The notes: generated from the letters alone by a model not told the origin. 64,000 nucleotides of DNA from Mycobacteroides chelonae (GCA_014204435.1 JACHLF010000004.1:124001-188000), one strand, 5' to 3'; shown: positions 45,857 through 59,817, numbered from the stretch's first letter. Numbers and translations are program-made.

Positions 45857-47758
45857 ATGCCGGAGCACACCCAGCCCACATCGCGCATCGTCGAACAGAA
45901 CGCCGCGGCGGCGCGGGAGCTCCCGTTCGCCCATATCGAGGACCAGGACGACGCAGACCGTGGATTCCTCGCAGCGCTGGAACCCGGTGTCGTGCGCGAC
46001 GGCTCGGGAAGGATCGTGTGGGACAACGATTCGTACGCGTTTCTGCAGGGGACCTGCCCAGCGTCGGTACATCCGAGTCTGTGGCGGCAGTGTGGGCTGA
46101 ACATCAGACAAGGGCTCTACCAGGTGACGGAGGGCATCTATCAGGTTCGGGGACTGGACCTGTCCAATATGACGCTGGTGGAGGGGGACAGGGGCGTCAT
46201 TGTCATAGATCCGTTGGTTTCGACCGAGACCGCGGCCGCCGCACTGGCGCTCTACCGCGCCCACCGGGGCGAGCGTCCGGTGACGGGGTTGATCTACACC
46301 CACTCGCATGTCGACCATTTCGGGGGCTCCCTGGGGGTGGTGAGCCCGGAGGACGTAGAGGCGGGCCGCTGCCCGGTCATCGCACCCGCGGGACTCCTGG
46401 AACATGCCGTCGCCGAGAATGTCTATGCCGGAACCGCAATGGCCCGCCGCGCGGTGTACATGTACGGCGCGGTGCTGCCTCGGGGCCCACTTGGGCAGGT
46501 GGGGGCCGGCCTTGGACAAACCAATTCGCTTGGCACCGTTACGTTGATTCCGCCGACACTCGATATCACGCACACCGGGCAAGAGGAAACCGTCGACGGA
46601 GTGCGGATCGTGTTCCAGCTGACTCCGGGGACCGAAGCTCCGGCGGAGATGAACTTCCACTTTCCCGAGCGCCGGGCCCTCTGCATGGCCGAGAACGCCA
46701 CCCACACCCTGCACAATCTGCTGACACTGCGGGGCGCACTGGTACGCGACCCGCACGTGTGGGCGCGGTACCTCACCGAGGCCATCAACCTGTACGGCTA
46801 CGACTCCGATGTGGTGTTCGCCTCGCACCACTGGCCCACCTGGGGCACCCAGCGGCTGGTGGAATATCTTGGGCTGCAGCGTGATCTGTATGCATATCTG
46901 CACGATCAGACGCTGCGTCAGCTGAATCAGGGATATGTGGGCTCCGAGATCGCCGAGGCCCTGCAGCTGCCACCGGCGATCGCCGGAGCCTGGCACGCGC
47001 GCGGCTACTACGGCTCCGTCAGTCACAACGTCAAGGCGATCTACCAGCGCTACATGGGCTGGTTCGACGGCAACCCGGCGCACCTCTGGGAACATCCGCC
47101 GGTCGAAAGCGCGCAGCGACACGTGGAGTTCATGGGCGGGGCAGACGAGGTTCTACGCAAGGCGCACATTGCCTTTGAGCAAGGGGACTATCGTTGGGTG
47201 GCGCAGGTGGTCAACTACGTGATCTTCGCCGATCCGGCCAATGACGCAGCCAAGACGTTGCAGGCCAGTTGTTTTGAACAGCTCGGTTACGGAGCCGAGA
47301 ACGCGACCTGGCGCAACTTCTATCTGATGGGTGCGTACGAGCTGCGCCACGGCAGCGTCGGCACACCGATAGCCACCAGCTCGGCCTCGATGATGGACGC
47401 GTTGACCGTCGATCAAGTCTTCGATGCACTCTCCCTGCGGGTCAATGGCCCTCAGGCCTGGAGCGAGCGCTTCGTCAGCGACTGGCGGTTCACCGACGAG
47501 AACCGCGTGCACCGGGTGGAGCTGCGCAACGGTGTGCTGGTGCATTACGACCGGCTTGTCGACGGCAAGCTGCCGCCGCCCGACGTGACTTTCGCGTTGA
47601 CCAAGCCCGCCCTCATCAAGGTCTTGCTCGGTGGTGCGGACCCCGCCGCGACGTTTGCAGCCGGTGAGATCACGGTGGAGGGCGACACCACCGGATTCGC
47701 GCGACTGGTCGCGGTCCTGGACCAGCCCGATCCCGGCTTTGCCATCGTGACCCCCTGA
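45857..47758 (+). CDS. Alkyl/aryl-sulfatase (SdsA1-like metallo-beta-lactamase fold)
   Basis: A 633-residue protein. The N-terminal metallo-beta-lactamase domain has the zinc motif THSHVDHFGG and a further conserved region AENATHTLHNLLTLRGA. A helical dimerisation domain (SVSHNVKAIYQRYMGWFDGNP) and a C-terminal SCP2-like domain follow (VDGKLPPPDVTFAL onwards). SdsA1-type enzymes hydrolyse primary alkyl sulfates such as SDS. There is no signal peptide, unlike SdsA1 of Pseudomonas, so it would act in the cytosol. Not part of the M. tuberculosis order here. Confidence 0.88.
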   Translation: MPEHTQPTSRIVEQNAAAARELPFAHIEDQDDADRGFLAALEPGVVRDGSGRIVWDNDSYAFLQGTCPASVHPSLWRQCGLNIRQGLYQVTEGIYQVRGLDLSNMTLVEGDRGVIVIDPLVSTETAAAALALYRAHRGERPVTGLIYTHSHVDHFGGSLGVVSPEDVEAGRCPVIAPAGLLEHAVAENVYAGTAMARRAVYMYGAVLPRGPLGQVGAGLGQTNSLGTVTLIPPTLDITHTGQEETVDGVRIVFQLTPGTEAPAEMNFHFPERRALCMAENATHTLHNLLTLRGALVRDPHVWARYLTEAINLYGYDSDVVFASHHWPTWGTQRLVEYLGLQRDLYAYLHDQTLRQLNQGYVGSEIAEALQLPPAIAGAWHARGYYGSVSHNVKAIYQRYMGWFDGNPAHLWEHPPVESAQRHVEFMGGADEVLRKAHIAFEQGDYRWVAQVVNYVIFADPANDAAKTLQASCFEQLGYGAENATWRNFYLMGAYELRHGSVGTPIATSSASMMDALTVDQVFDALSLRVNGPQAWSERFVSDWRFTDENRVHRVELRNGVLVHYDRLVDGKLPPPDVTFALTKPALIKVLLGGADPAATFAAGEITVEGDTTGFARLVAVLDQPDPGFAIVTP

Positions 47759-48106
47759 CCGGTCGATTCACTGTTTGCTGCTCGTTGATTGTGGTTGGTG
47801 ACCATGCTGTCCGGGGGAGTGCGTCGGTGACTGGATTTTGCTCCTGACGCTTTTCCGCAAGGCACTTCAGATTTTGAAGGCGCGGCGGGCGGGCTGCACC
47901 TAGATTGACCGGCGTTGGTCACGGGGGACGTGGTCACTAGGCCCTGACCTCGCGAATGCGAGAGTCGGGCCCCATCCGGCACCACCGCCCCAATCATCGG
48001 GGGGTGTCGACGGCAGGGGCGGCGGCCGGAATCGATACCCGCCCCACAGGTAGCTGGGCCTCGTTCGCATTCGCCTCTCAGCACGCCACCGATAAGGTTG
48101 TTCCTC
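47759..48106. other. 348-base gene-free stretch: structured leader of lpqW
   Basis: No open frame here is convincing. At about 47941-47974 is an imperfect hairpin (CTCGC-GAAT-GCGAG extended by GGCCC/GGGCC), and just upstream CACGGGGGACGTGGTCAC. A long GC-rich leader follows before the lpqW ATG. It does not match a riboswitch class I can name with confidence. Confidence 0.35.
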
Positions 48107-49900
48107 ATGCCGACCGACTCACCGCGCCTGCGACTGGGCGCAGTGCTTGGTGTGGTGCTCCTCGCCGGATGCTCTGTCAGCGCGCCTCCGGCCGTGCAGG
48201 GCAGCCAGACAACCAGCTCCACCACGCCGCCACCGCCCAAAAAAGAGCAGATCGTGGTGGGCATCGACTCGATCGGTGCGGGATTCAATCCCCATCTGTT
48301 GTCCGATCAGTCGCCGGTGAATTCGGCGATCAGCTCCCTGGTACTGCCCAGCGCGTTCCGTCCGGTGCCGGATTCTGCCACCACCACCGGCTCGCGCTGG
48401 GAGATGGATCCCACGCTCTTGGTCTCCGCCGAGGAAACGAGTCAGGAACCGTTCACGGTCACCTACACAATCCGTCCTGAGGCCCAGTGGACGGACAACG
48501 CACCCATCGGTGCCGACGACTTCTCGTACCTGTGGCAGCAGATGCTCACCCAGCCCGGAACCGTCGACCCGGCCGGCTATGGAGACATCACCGACGTGCA
48601 GTCTCGTGACGGCGGTAAGCGTGTGGTCGTTACCTTTGATCACAAATACCCGGCCTGGCGTGAGCTGTTCACCGATCTGCTGCCCGCGCACATCGTCAAG
48701 GACATCCCGGGCGGCTTCGCGTCGGGGTTGATCAAGTCGATGCCTGCCTCCGGGGGACGCTTCCGGGTCGACACGATCGACCCTCAGCGCGACGAGATCC
48801 TGCTGGCGCGCAACGACCGGTACTGGGCGACCCCCGCGGTTCCCGACGAAATCCTGTTCCGGAGGGCCGGCGCGCCTACGGTGCTGGCGGATTCCATCCG
48901 TAACGGCGACACCCAGGTGGCCCAGGTGCACGGCAGCGGGGTGACCTTCGCGCAGCTGTCCAACATCCCCGGGGTGCGCACCGCGCGCATCGTCGCTCCG
49001 CGCACCCTGCAACTGACGCTGCGTGCCGGACAGCCGGCGCTCACCGATACCGGTGTGCGCCGCGGCTTGCTCGGTCTGCTCGATGTCGGCCTGCTGGCCG
49101 CGGTGGCCGCCGGTAACGACAACGCCGTCACCCTGGCCGCGGCCCAGGTGCGTTCTCCCTCAGATCCCGGGTACAAGCCCACCGCGCCCACCGCTCTGAC
49201 CCGTGAGGCTGCCCTAGCGCTGCTCAAGGAGGCCGGATACGAGGCCGTCGAGGTGCCCACACCTCCGGGTGCCCCGGCTGGCTCGCCACAGATCACCCGG
49301 GACGGCGAACCGCTCACCCTGATCATCGGGGCCGCGTCCAACGATCCGACGTCGGTGGCCGTCGCGAACACCGCCGCAGATCAATTGCGCAACGCGGGGG
49401 TGCGCGCCAGCGTGCTGGCTCTCGATCCACCCACGCTGTACGGCCAGGCGATTCCGGATGGACGTGTCGATGCCATCGTCGGCTGGCGTCAGTCGGGCGG
49501 TGACCTGGCCACCGCGCTGGCCTCCCGGTACGGTTGCCCGGCGTTGCAGTCGGGCAAGCTTCCCGACACGCGCACCACCACACCCCCTGCACCCCCCGCG
49601 AGCAATACGCCGTCACCGCCGTCGAGGGAAGAGTCCGTGCGTGCGCCGAGCAATCTCACCGGGTTGTGCAACGAGGCACTGCAGTCCAGGATCGACGCAG
49701 CGCTGACCGGCCACGCCGACGTGGGCAAGGTCGTCGATCAGGCCGAGCCTCACTTGTGGAAAATGGCAACGGTTCTGCCGATCATGCAGGACACCACCAT
49801 TGCCGCGGCGGGCCCCAGCGTGCAGAACGTGGAGCTGACCGGTGCGGTGCCGGTAGGAATCGTCGCCACGGCAGGAGAGTGGAAGAAGACCCGTCCATGA
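48107..49900 (+). CDS. lpqW: Lipoprotein LpqW
   Basis: 597 residues with lipobox LLAGC (cysteine at about 22) and the fold of a periplasmic oligopeptide/solute-binding protein ([39 protein letters not shown]). LpqW acts at the branch between PIM and lipoarabinomannan synthesis, directing intermediates towards LAM, and so links functionally to pimE. The ATG is at 48107; its stop overlaps the mshB start (ATGA). Equivalent to Rv1166. Confidence 0.93.
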   Translation: MPTDSPRLRLGAVLGVVLLAGCSVSAPPAVQGSQTTSSTTPPPPKKEQIVVGIDSIGAGFNPHLLSDQSPVNSAISSLVLPSAFRPVPDSATTTGSRWEMDPTLLVSAEETSQEPFTVTYTIRPEAQWTDNAPIGADDFSYLWQQMLTQPGTVDPAGYGDITDVQSRDGGKRVVVTFDHKYPAWRELFTDLLPAHIVKDIPGGFASGLIKSMPASGGRFRVDTIDPQRDEILLARNDRYWATPAVPDEILFRRAGAPTVLADSIRNGDTQVAQVHGSGVTFAQLSNIPGVRTARIVAPRTLQLTLRAGQPALTDTGVRRGLLGLLDVGLLAAVAAGNDNAVTLAAAQVRSPSDPGYKPTAPTALTREAALALLKEAGYEAVEVPTPPGAPAGSPQITRDGEPLTLIIGAASNDPTSVAVANTAADQLRNAGVRASVLALDPPTLYGQAIPDGRVDAIVGWRQSGGDLATALASRYGCPALQSGKLPDTRTTTPPAPPASNTPSPPSREESVRAPSNLTGLCNEALQSRIDAALTGHADVGKVVDQAEPHLWKMATVLPIMQDTTIAAAGPSVQNVELTGAVPVGIVATAGEWKKTRP

Positions 49901-50733
49901 CTCGACGGCTCATGTTGGTACACGCCCACCCTGACGACGAATCGCTGACCACCGGAGGCACGATCGCGCGGTACGCCGCCGAGGGTGCCGACGTGCGGGT
50001 CGTCACCTGCACCCTCGGCGAGGAGGGTGAGGTGATCGGCGAGCGCTGGGCACAGCTGGCCCTCGATCACGCCGACCAGCTCGGCGGATACCGGATCGCC
50101 GAACTGTCCAGCGCGCTGGGACACCTCGGCGTCGACGGCCCCACCTATCTCGGCGGTGCGGGGCATTGGCGTGATTCGGGCATGGCGGGCACCGAACCGC
50201 TGCACCCGCGGGCATTCGCGGGTGCCGAATTGGATGACGCGGTGGCGGCGCTGGTCGCGCTGATCGACGAACATCGCCCCCACGTCGTCGTCACCTATGA
50301 CCCATTCGGTGGTTACGGACATCCGGATCACATCCAGGCACACATGGTGACCACGGCGGCCGTGGAGAAGGCCACCTGGCAGGTGGCCAAGCTGTACTGG
50401 ACCGTCATCGCGACCAGTGCGCTGGAGGCCGGCCTGGCGTCCATGACGCAGCTGCCACCGGGATGCCAACCGGCACCGCTGGACCTCATACCCACCTTTG
50501 CCGACGAGAAGATCAGCGCGGCCGTCGACGTATCGGCCTACCGCGACGCCAAGGTTGCGGCATTGCGTGCACACGCCACCCAACTCACGGTGTCCGAGGA
50601 TGGCACCTCGATGGCGCTGTCGAACCTGATCGCCTTGCCCATCGCGGACACTGAGCACTTCGTCTTGGTGCGCGGGGAGCCCGGCGTCGACACCGGGCGG
50701 GAATCAGATCTGTTCGCTGGGGTGGAGTTGTAA
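49897..50733 (+). CDS. mshB: GlcNAc-Ins deacetylase MshB
   Basis: 278 residues of the LmbE/PIG-L zinc deacetylase family. HAHPDDES (His11, Asp14 region) and [12 protein letters not shown] provide the zinc ligands. MshB removes the acetyl group from GlcNAc-inositol in mycothiol synthesis. ATG 49897 overlaps the lpqW stop by four bases. Same order as Rv1166-Rv1170, with intervening genes absent. Confidence 0.93.
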   Translation: MTRRLMLVHAHPDDESLTTGGTIARYAAEGADVRVVTCTLGEEGEVIGERWAQLALDHADQLGGYRIAELSSALGHLGVDGPTYLGGAGHWRDSGMAGTEPLHPRAFAGAELDDAVAALVALIDEHRPHVVVTYDPFGGYGHPDHIQAHMVTTAAVEKATWQVAKLYWTVIATSALEAGLASMTQLPPGCQPAPLDLIPTFADEKISAAVDVSAYRDAKVAALRAHATQLTVSEDGTSMALSNLIALPIADTEHFVLVRGEPGVDTGRESDLFAGVEL

Positions 50734-50742
50734 GCTCGACTC

Positions 50743-50856
50743 ATGCCACCCGATCAAGACCTGGATCCCAACCAGCAGCACTGGCAAGACCGGCTGGACA
50801 ATTTCCAATGGGTCGTCGGCTCGCTCGTGGCCCAGCTCGATTCCGTCCCGATCTAG
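50743..50856 (+). CDS. Possible small protein (37 aa) between mshB and the Rv1171-like gene
   Basis: A frame of MPPDQDLDPNQQHWQDRLDN followed by FQWVVGSLVAQLDSVPI, starting nine bases after mshB and ending just before the next gene. Most codons end in G or C. It may be a real small protein or a spacer frame; there is no clear ribosome binding site. Low confidence. Confidence 0.4.
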   Translation: MPPDQDLDPNQQHWQDRLDNFQWVVGSLVAQLDSVPI

Positions 50857-50872
50857 TCACCTGTTCGTCTTC

Positions 50873-51205
50873 ATGCGCGGGTTTGTCATGGCCGCGCTGA
50901 TTGTCGACGGCGTCATCAGCGCTGTTTTCGGTGCCGCTCTGCTCAACACTCGCTTCGGCGGGGTTCTGGTTCCACTCGGTGTGATCATCAGCGCAGTGCT
51001 CAACGCGCTGCTGGCGTGGTGCGCTCTGCAGTGCGCGTCGACACCGCGATGGGCGGCCGCACCGCTGTGGACCTTCGCGGTGACCACGATGATCCTGTTG
51101 TTCGGCGGTCCCGGCGGTGACGTCGTTTTCACCGGGTTCTGGCCGGTTCTGCTCGTCGTGTTCGGGGTGGTTCCCGCCGCCTGGGTACTGCGCCGGGGTC
51201 TCTAA
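50873..51205 (+). CDS. Small membrane protein (Rv1171-like)
   Basis: 110 residues with four hydrophobic segments (MAALIVDGVISAVFGAALL, GVIISAVLNALLAWCAL, FAVTTMILLFGG, VLLVVFGVVPAAWVL). It follows mshB as Rv1171 does in M. tuberculosis. Function unknown. Confidence 0.75.
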   Translation: MRGFVMAALIVDGVISAVFGAALLNTRFGGVLVPLGVIISAVLNALLAWCALQCASTPRWAAAPLWTFAVTTMILLFGGPGGDVVFTGFWPVLLVVFGVVPAAWVLRRGL

Positions 51206-51280
51206 CCCGCCGACGCGTCGCGTGCTGCGTCGCCCACTCGCGAAACGCGTCCAGAACCGTAGTTTCGGGGAGCAGGTGGC

Positions 51281-52060
51281 TTACCCCAGAAACTCGGACT
51301 CGAGAACCAGGTCCTTCACCAGGGTCTGGTACTCCACGTGGGTCTGGTGCTCGATGGTCTGCCAGAGCTTGCCCTGTTGCTCCTTCATGTACGCGCGGTA
51401 TTTGGGCGAGCCCGGGAAGCCAACGTTGTCGGCCACCACGATCGTGCCCGGATGCAGCCAGCCCCGATCCATCAGCCGCTGCAGGTCGTCGAGGTAGACG
51501 TCCTTCCAGTGGTCGATGAACACGAAATCCAGGCATCCCTCGGTGAATCCGTAGTCCTTGGTCAGAGTGTCCAGCGTGGTGCCGTCATCGGCCGTCCCGG
51601 TCAGGCACGTGGCCCGGTCTGCCAGTCCGGCGTGTGCCCAGATCCGGCGCGCGACCGAGGCGTTGGCCCCTGACTTCTCGATGGAGAAGAACTTGGCACC
51701 CGGGGCCGCTCGCGCGATCCGCAGGCCGCTGTAGCCGCAATACGCACCCAGCTCCAGCGCGATCTTGGGGTTAGCGCGTTTGACGGCGGCGTCGAGCAGC
51801 TGGCCCTTTTCATCGCCGACATTCATAAGGATCGATTGGTCGTACGCGAAGTTGTCTATGGCGTCGATGGCGGCGTCGATATCTCCCGCCGGGGCGTTCG
51901 CGATGACGTGCCCGGCGGTGGCCTCCTCGCGGCCGTCACCCATCTGACCGGTGCGCATGACGTTTAAGCCACCGAACACCGCCCGTAAAAACGAATACCG
52001 CAGAAACGGAAGTTTCTGCTTGAGGGTTCTCGCAAGACTCACAGCGATCAGCCTAGCCAT
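51281..52060 (-). CDS. COMT-like O-methyltransferase
   Basis: About 259 residues resembling catechol O-methyltransferase: [19 protein letters not shown] (motif I), [14 protein letters not shown], and the metal-binding [16 protein letters not shown] with Asp/His and [12 protein letters not shown]. The N-terminus is basic and hydrophobic ([20 protein letters not shown]) and may associate with the membrane. ATG 52060 is preferred; three residues more are possible. Takes the place of PE12 (Rv1172c), between the Rv1171-like gene and fbiC. Substrate unknown. Confidence 0.85.
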   Translation of the reverse strand: MARLIAVSLARTLKQKLPFLRYSFLRAVFGGLNVMRTGQMGDGREEATAGHVIANAPAGDIDAAIDAIDNFAYDQSILMNVGDEKGQLLDAAVKRANPKIALELGAYCGYSGLRIARAAPGAKFFSIEKSGANASVARRIWAHAGLADRATCLTGTADDGTTLDTLTKDYGFTEGCLDFVFIDHWKDVYLDDLQRLMDRGWLHPGTIVVADNVGFPGSPKYRAYMKEQQGKLWQTIEHQTHVEYQTLVKDLVLESEFLG

Positions 52061-52159
52061 CCCGGGCATTTCCGCAGGGTGGCCTCGTTGATGAACCCCC
52101 GAGTGGTCGGCTTTTCGGTACGGGCGGATGATCTGAGGGTGACCGACGGTTGTACAAAC

Positions 52160-54736
52160 GTGCCCGACGACGTAACGCCGCTGCCGGATCCCGCTTTTCC
52201 CTCCCGGAAAGCGGCGTCCTCATCGCCGGCGTTGCGGCGGGTGCTGCGACGTGCCCGCGACGGGGTGACGCTAAATGTCGACGAGGCCTCGCTCGCACTG
52301 ACCGCGCGTGGAGACGATCTGGCCGACTTGATGGCCAGTGCCGCGCGTGTGCGTGACGCTGGGCTGGAATCTGCTGGTCGCCTCGGCGCCGAGGGTCGTC
52401 TGCCGATCTCCTATTCGCGCAAGGTGTTCATCCCCATCACACATCTGTGCCGCGACACATGCCATTACTGCACGTTCGTGACAGTTCCAGGCAAGCTGCG
52501 GGCGCAGGGCCGGGGCATGTACCTGGAGCCCGACGAGATCTTGGACATCGCCCGCCGCGGCGCCGAATTGGGCTGCAAGGAAGCCCTGTTCACCTTGGGG
52601 GACCGGCCCGAGGATCGCTGGCCCGATGCCAAGCAGTGGCTGGACGAGCGCGGCTACGACACCACCCTGGATTACGTGCGTGCGATGGCCATCCGTGTCC
52701 TGGAAGAGACGGGTCTGCTTCCGCATCTGAACCCGGGCGTGATGACCTGGGCCGAGCTGGCACGGCTCAAGCCGGTGGCGCCGTCGATGGGCATGATGCT
52801 GGAAACCACATCGCGGCGGTTGTTCGAGAACCGCGGCGAGGCGCATTACGGCAGTCCCGACAAGGACCCCGCGGTGCGTGTGCGGACGCTGACCGACGCG
52901 GGCCGGTTGTCGATTCCCTTCACGACGGGTCTGCTGGTGGGTATCGGCGAGGACCTGACCGAGCGCGCCGAGACCATCCATGCGATCCGCAAGGTGCACA
53001 AGGAATTCGGGCACGTACAGGAAGTGATCGTGCAGAACTTCCGGGCCAAATCCGATACCGCCATGCAGAAGGCGCCCGATGCTGACATCGACGAGTTCCT
53101 GGCGACGATCGCGGTGACGCGTCTGGTGCTGGGACCCAAGATGCGGGTGCAGGCGCCGCCGAACCTGGTGTCCCGTAGTGAGTGCCTGGCACTGATAGGT
53201 GCCGGCGTGGACGACTGGGGCGGAGTCTCGCCCTTGACCCCGGACCATGTGAACCCCGAGCGGCCGTGGCCCGCGCTGGACGACCTGGCCTCGGTGACGG
53301 TGGAGGCCGGATACGACCTGGTGCAACGCCTGACGGCGCAGCCGCAGTACGTGCAGGCCGGTGCAGCCTGGATAGACCCCCGGGTGCGCGGGCATGTGGA
53401 GGCCCTGGCAGACCCGGAAACCGGTTACGCCCTGGATATTTCGCCGACGGGGCTGCCGTGGCAGGAACCCGACGAGACCTGGGAGTCGACCGGGCGCGTG
53501 GATCTGCACGCGGCCATCGACTCGGAGGGGCGCAACACCGATACCCGTAGCGATCTGGCGAGTGCCTTCGGGGATTGGGAGTCGATCCGCGAGCATGTGC
53601 GCGAGTTGAATGCGCGTGCACCGGAGAAGGTGAGCGCCGATGTGTTGGCGGCCTTGCGTTCTGCCGAGTGCGATCCCGCCGGTTGCACCGACGACGAATA
53701 TCTGGCGCTCGCGACCGCCGAGGGCCCGGCGATGGAGGCCCTTGCCGCGCTGGCCGATTCGATTCGTGCGGATGTGGTCGGTGACGACGTCACCTACGTG
53801 GTGAATCGGAACATCAACTTCACCAACATCTGCTACACCGGCTGCCGCTTCTGCGCCTTCGCGCAACGTAAGGGCGACGCCGACGCCTTCTCGCTGTCCG
53901 CCGAGGAGGTGGGCGACCGAGCCTGGGAGGCGTATGTCGCCGGTGCCACCGAGGTCTGCATGCAGGGTGGCATCGATCCGGAACTACCGGTGACCGGGTA
54001 CGCCGATCTGGTGCGCGCGGTGAAGAAGCGGGTGCCCAGCATGCACGTGCACGCCTTCAGCCCCATGGAAATCGTCAACGGTGCCTCCAAGGGAGGCCAG
54101 AGTGTGCGCGAATGGTTGACCGAACTGCGTGCGGCGGGCCTGGACACCATCCCGGGCACGGCCGCGGAGATTCTCGACGACGAGATTCGGTGGGTCCTCA
54201 CCAAGGGCAAGTTGCCCGCCTCCGAATGGATTGACGTCATCAGCACCGCGCACGAGGTGGGCCTGCGTTCCAGCTCGACCATGATGTACGGGCACGTCGA
54301 CACCCCCAAGCATTGGGTGGGACATCTGCGCGTGCTCGCCGGAATCCAGGACCGTACAGGCGGTTTCACCGAATTCGTGCCGCTGCCCTTCGTGCATCAG
54401 AGCGCCCCCCTCTACCTCGCGGGTGCTGCCCGCCCCGGGCCCACCAACCGGGACAACCGCGCGGTGCACGCGCTGGCGCGCATCATGCTGCATGGGCGTA
54501 TCGACAACATCCAGACCAGCTGGGTCAAGCTCGGCATCGAGGGCACGCGGATGATGCTCCAGGGTGGCGCCAACGATCTCGGTGGCACGCTGATGGAGGA
54601 AACCATCTCGCGGATGGCCGGCTCCGAACACGGATCGGCCAAGACCATCGCCGAACTGGAGGAGATCGCCGACGGCATCGGACGGCCCGCGGTGGAGCGC
54701 ACCACCACGTATTCGCGACGGCCTTCCGCCGCGTAG
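52160..54736 (+). CDS. fbiC: FO synthase FbiC (CofG-CofH fusion)
   Basis: About 858 residues with two radical-SAM domains: CRDTCHYC at about residue 97 (CofG half) and CYTGCRFC at about 558 (CofH half), each CX3CX2C. It makes the deazaflavin FO from tyrosine and 5-amino-6-ribitylaminouracil in F420 synthesis. GTG 52160 gives a length very near that of M. tuberculosis FbiC (Rv1173, 856 aa as I recall); ATG 52091 or GTG 52079 would add 23-27 residues without family support. F420-using enzymes such as the one at 45374 depend on it. Confidence 0.93.
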   Translation: MPDDVTPLPDPAFPSRKAASSSPALRRVLRRARDGVTLNVDEASLALTARGDDLADLMASAARVRDAGLESAGRLGAEGRLPISYSRKVFIPITHLCRDTCHYCTFVTVPGKLRAQGRGMYLEPDEILDIARRGAELGCKEALFTLGDRPEDRWPDAKQWLDERGYDTTLDYVRAMAIRVLEETGLLPHLNPGVMTWAELARLKPVAPSMGMMLETTSRRLFENRGEAHYGSPDKDPAVRVRTLTDAGRLSIPFTTGLLVGIGEDLTERAETIHAIRKVHKEFGHVQEVIVQNFRAKSDTAMQKAPDADIDEFLATIAVTRLVLGPKMRVQAPPNLVSRSECLALIGAGVDDWGGVSPLTPDHVNPERPWPALDDLASVTVEAGYDLVQRLTAQPQYVQAGAAWIDPRVRGHVEALADPETGYALDISPTGLPWQEPDETWESTGRVDLHAAIDSEGRNTDTRSDLASAFGDWESIREHVRELNARAPEKVSADVLAALRSAECDPAGCTDDEYLALATAEGPAMEALAALADSIRADVVGDDVTYVVNRNINFTNICYTGCRFCAFAQRKGDADAFSLSAEEVGDRAWEAYVAGATEVCMQGGIDPELPVTGYADLVRAVKKRVPSMHVHAFSPMEIVNGASKGGQSVREWLTELRAAGLDTIPGTAAEILDDEIRWVLTKGKLPASEWIDVISTAHEVGLRSSSTMMYGHVDTPKHWVGHLRVLAGIQDRTGGFTEFVPLPFVHQSAPLYLAGAARPGPTNRDNRAVHALARIMLHGRIDNIQTSWVKLGIEGTRMMLQGGANDLGGTLMEETISRMAGSEHGSAKTIAELEEIADGIGRPAVERTTTYSRRPSAA

Positions 54737-54797
54737 CGCAGGAGTGCAGATTAGGGGGTGAGGCGGCGCCTAGGGCGGTGGCCTCGTGGCCCTGATG

Positions 54798-57742
<2,945 letters not shown>

Positions 57743-57772
57743 GGCAGCATGCTGGCATGAAACCTCGCCCCT

Positions 57773-57803
57773 ATGCAACTTGTTGCAGTGCAACAGTCTG
57801 CAT
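57773..57803. promoter_or_regulatory. Probable PadR operator
   Basis: ATGCAACTTGTTGCA and TGCAACAGTCTGCAT form an inverted repeat around one central G, with ATGCA/TGCAT ends and TGTTGCA/TGCAACA inner parts exact. It starts 31 bases upstream of the PadR GTG. Confidence 0.65.
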
Positions 57804-57885
57804 ATAGCTATCAGTTAAGCGTTTCCTAAGGTAACTGTTACTGATAGAAACGGTAAATTGATGTGGAGTTCAGAGGAGGCTTTCC

Positions 57886-58186
57886 GTGGCATAGGTGATC
57901 GCCGGGCCCTGTGTGGACACGATGGATAAGGCCTGTGCCGAGGAGTGTCCCGTCGACTGCATCTACGAGGGCGCGCGAGCGCTGTACATCCATCCGGATG
58001 AGCGCACGGATTGCACTGCGTGCGAACCGGCTTGTCCGGTAGAGGCGATCTTCTACGAGGAAGACGTGCCTGGGGAATGGCGTGCTTACGTGCGTGCGAA
58101 CGCAGACTTTCTTTGTGTGCCTCGAGGTGGCGTCCAGTGCTCGACGGAGCGGCAAGATCGACCGAGATGCGCCGCTGGTGACGTAA
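57886..58186 (+). pseudogene. Decayed 7Fe-type ferredoxin paralogue upstream of fdxC
   Basis: Aligned to FdxC, this copy starts at GTG 57886 after GAGGAGG but meets TAG at codon 3 (57892). The frame from GTG 57895 then reads AGPCVDTMDKACAEECPVDC, very like FdxC. The first Cys of the CxxCxxC cluster motif is Arg (DERTDCTAC). Around 58107-58112 a one-base shift breaks the match: the other frame gives FFVCLEV and then SGKIDRDAPLVT with stop at 58184-58186. Three independent defects indicate a pseudogene. The promoter regions of the two copies are also similar. Confidence 0.75.
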
Positions 58187-58381
58187 GTCCCTCGAAGGGG
58201 CTGGGCACTTCTGCTGGACGGCGGGTCAAGTTAAACGTTAAGCTAAGTACCTGTAACCGATGGATACGTCTAGATTGCCCTGGCGAGTTAGGGCAGCCTG
58301 TGTCGCGAGGCACATCTAGGGACCGGGATACTGGCCGCAACGCATGAACTGGACATCAGCGCAGGAAATGAGGAGACCTTC

Positions 58382-58708
58382 GTGACCTACACGATCGCGG
58401 AACCGTGCGTCGACGTTATGGACAAGGCATGTATTGAAGAATGCCCCGTCGACTGCATCTACGAGGGTGGGCGGATGCTCTACATCCACCCCGACGAATG
58501 CGTTGACTGCGGTGCTTGCGAACCGGTCTGCCCGGTGGAGGCCATCTTCTACGAGGACGATGTGCCGGACCAGTGGACTGGGTACATCCAGTCCAACGCC
58601 GACTTCTTCGTCGACTTGGGCTCTCCCGGTGGCGCCGCGAAGGTCGGCAAGACCGAGTACGACCCGCCGTCGGTCAAGGAGCTGCCGCCCATGGGTGAGG
58701 GACACTGA
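58382..58708 (+). CDS. fdxC: 7Fe ferredoxin FdxC
   Basis: 108 residues. The cluster cysteines lie in [17 protein letters not shown] and [13 protein letters not shown], giving a 3Fe-4S and a 4Fe-4S centre. GTG 58382 has GAGGAG upstream. It supplies electrons to cytochromes P450 or other oxidoreductases; the partner is not shown by context. Equivalent to Rv1177, followed as there by the aminotransferase gene (eight bases downstream). Confidence 0.93.
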   Translation: MTYTIAEPCVDVMDKACIEECPVDCIYEGGRMLYIHPDECVDCGACEPVCPVEAIFYEDDVPDQWTGYIQSNADFFVDLGSPGGAAKVGKTEYDPPSVKELPPMGEGH

Positions 58709-58716
58709 GCTCTCCG

Positions 58717-59817
58717 GTGGACAGGCGCGTCTCGGCCTCTCTCCCCGAGTTCCCCTGGGACACCATCGCCGATGCCAAGGCGACCGCTGCGGCGCACCCC
58801 GAAGGGATTGTTGACCTCTCGGTCGGTACTCCCGTGGACAGCGTGGCGCCTCTCATTCGCGATGCGTTGGCCGCGGCCAGCGACTTGCCCGGATATCCGG
58901 CGACCGCCGGAACACCCGCACTACGGGAGGCGATCCGTGACGCAGTGACCCGGCGATACGGCCTCGTGTCGCTCGCCGACAACGCGGTACTGCCGGTGAT
59001 CGGAACCAAAGAGCTCATCGCCGGGCTGCCTAGTCTGCTCGGGTTGGGCGCTGAAAATCTGGTCGTCATTCCCGAATTGGCCTATCCCACCTATGAAGTG
59101 GGTGCGCGGCTGGCGGGTGTACCGACCGTGCGGGCAGACTCGCTGACACAGCTTGGGCCGCAGCGCCCCGCTTTGATCTACCTCAACTCGCCCAGCAATC
59201 CGACCGGCGCGGTACTGCCGATCGAGCATCTGCGCAAGGTCGTCGAGTGGGCCCGTGAACGCGGCGCCCTCGTGGTTTCCGATGAGTGCTACCTCGGCCT
59301 CGGGTGGGACGCGGAGCCGGTGTCGGTTCTTGATCCCCGGGTCTGTGACGGCGACACCACCGGGTTGTTGGCGGTGCACTCGCTGTCCAAGACCTCGTCG
59401 CTGGCGGGGTACCGGGCCGGATTCGTGCTGGGTGACGCATCGGTGGTCGCTGAGCTGCTCGCGGTGCGCAAGCACGCCGGGATGATGGTACCGGGGCCGG
59501 TGCAAGTGGCGATGACCGCGGCGCTGAGCGAGGACGCGCACCAACGTGATCAGCGCGCACGCTATGGACTGCGCCGCGACAAACTTTCGAAGGCGTTGAC
59601 GGGTAATGGCTTCCGGATCGATCACTCCGAGGCGGGCCTGTACCTATGGGCTACCCGCGGGGACTCGTGCGACGAGGCGCTGGCGTATCTGGCGCAGCGG
59701 GGGATTCTGGTGGCGCCGGGTCGGTTCTACGGGCCGCGCGGCAAGGAACACGTGCGTGTGGCCCTCACCGCCACCGACGAGCGCATCGACGCCGCGGTCT
59801 CCCGTCTGAGCGACTAG
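58717..59817 (+). CDS. dapC: N-succinyldiaminopimelate aminotransferase DapC
   Basis: 366 residues of the class I/II PLP aminotransferases, with NSPSNPTGAV, SDECYLGLGW and the PLP lysine in HSLSKTSSLAGYRAG (about residue 228). DapC of M. tuberculosis is Rv0858c, while the paralogue after fdxC is Rv1178; genome annotation commonly calls this position succinyldiaminopimelate transaminase. It acts in the meso-diaminopimelate/lysine pathway. GTG 58717 follows fdxC by eight bases, so they are probably co-transcribed. Confidence 0.85.
   Translation: MDRRVSASLPEFPWDTIADAKATAAAHPEGIVDLSVGTPVDSVAPLIRDALAAASDLPGYPATAGTPALREAIRDAVTRRYGLVSLADNAVLPVIGTKELIAGLPSLLGLGAENLVVIPELAYPTYEVGARLAGVPTVRADSLTQLGPQRPALIYLNSPSNPTGAVLPIEHLRKVVEWARERGALVVSDECYLGLGWDAEPVSVLDPRVCDGDTTGLLAVHSLSKTSSLAGYRAGFVLGDASVVAELLAVRKHAGMMVPGPVQVAMTAALSEDAHQRDQRARYGLRRDKLSKALTGNGFRIDHSEAGLYLWATRGDSCDEALAYLAQRGILVAPGRFYGPRGKEHVRVALTATDERIDAAVSRLSD

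Noticed and set aside
47759..48106. Cyclic di-AMP-type or other riboswitch before lpqW
   Set aside because: A hairpin is visible but the conserved blocks of known classes could not be found.
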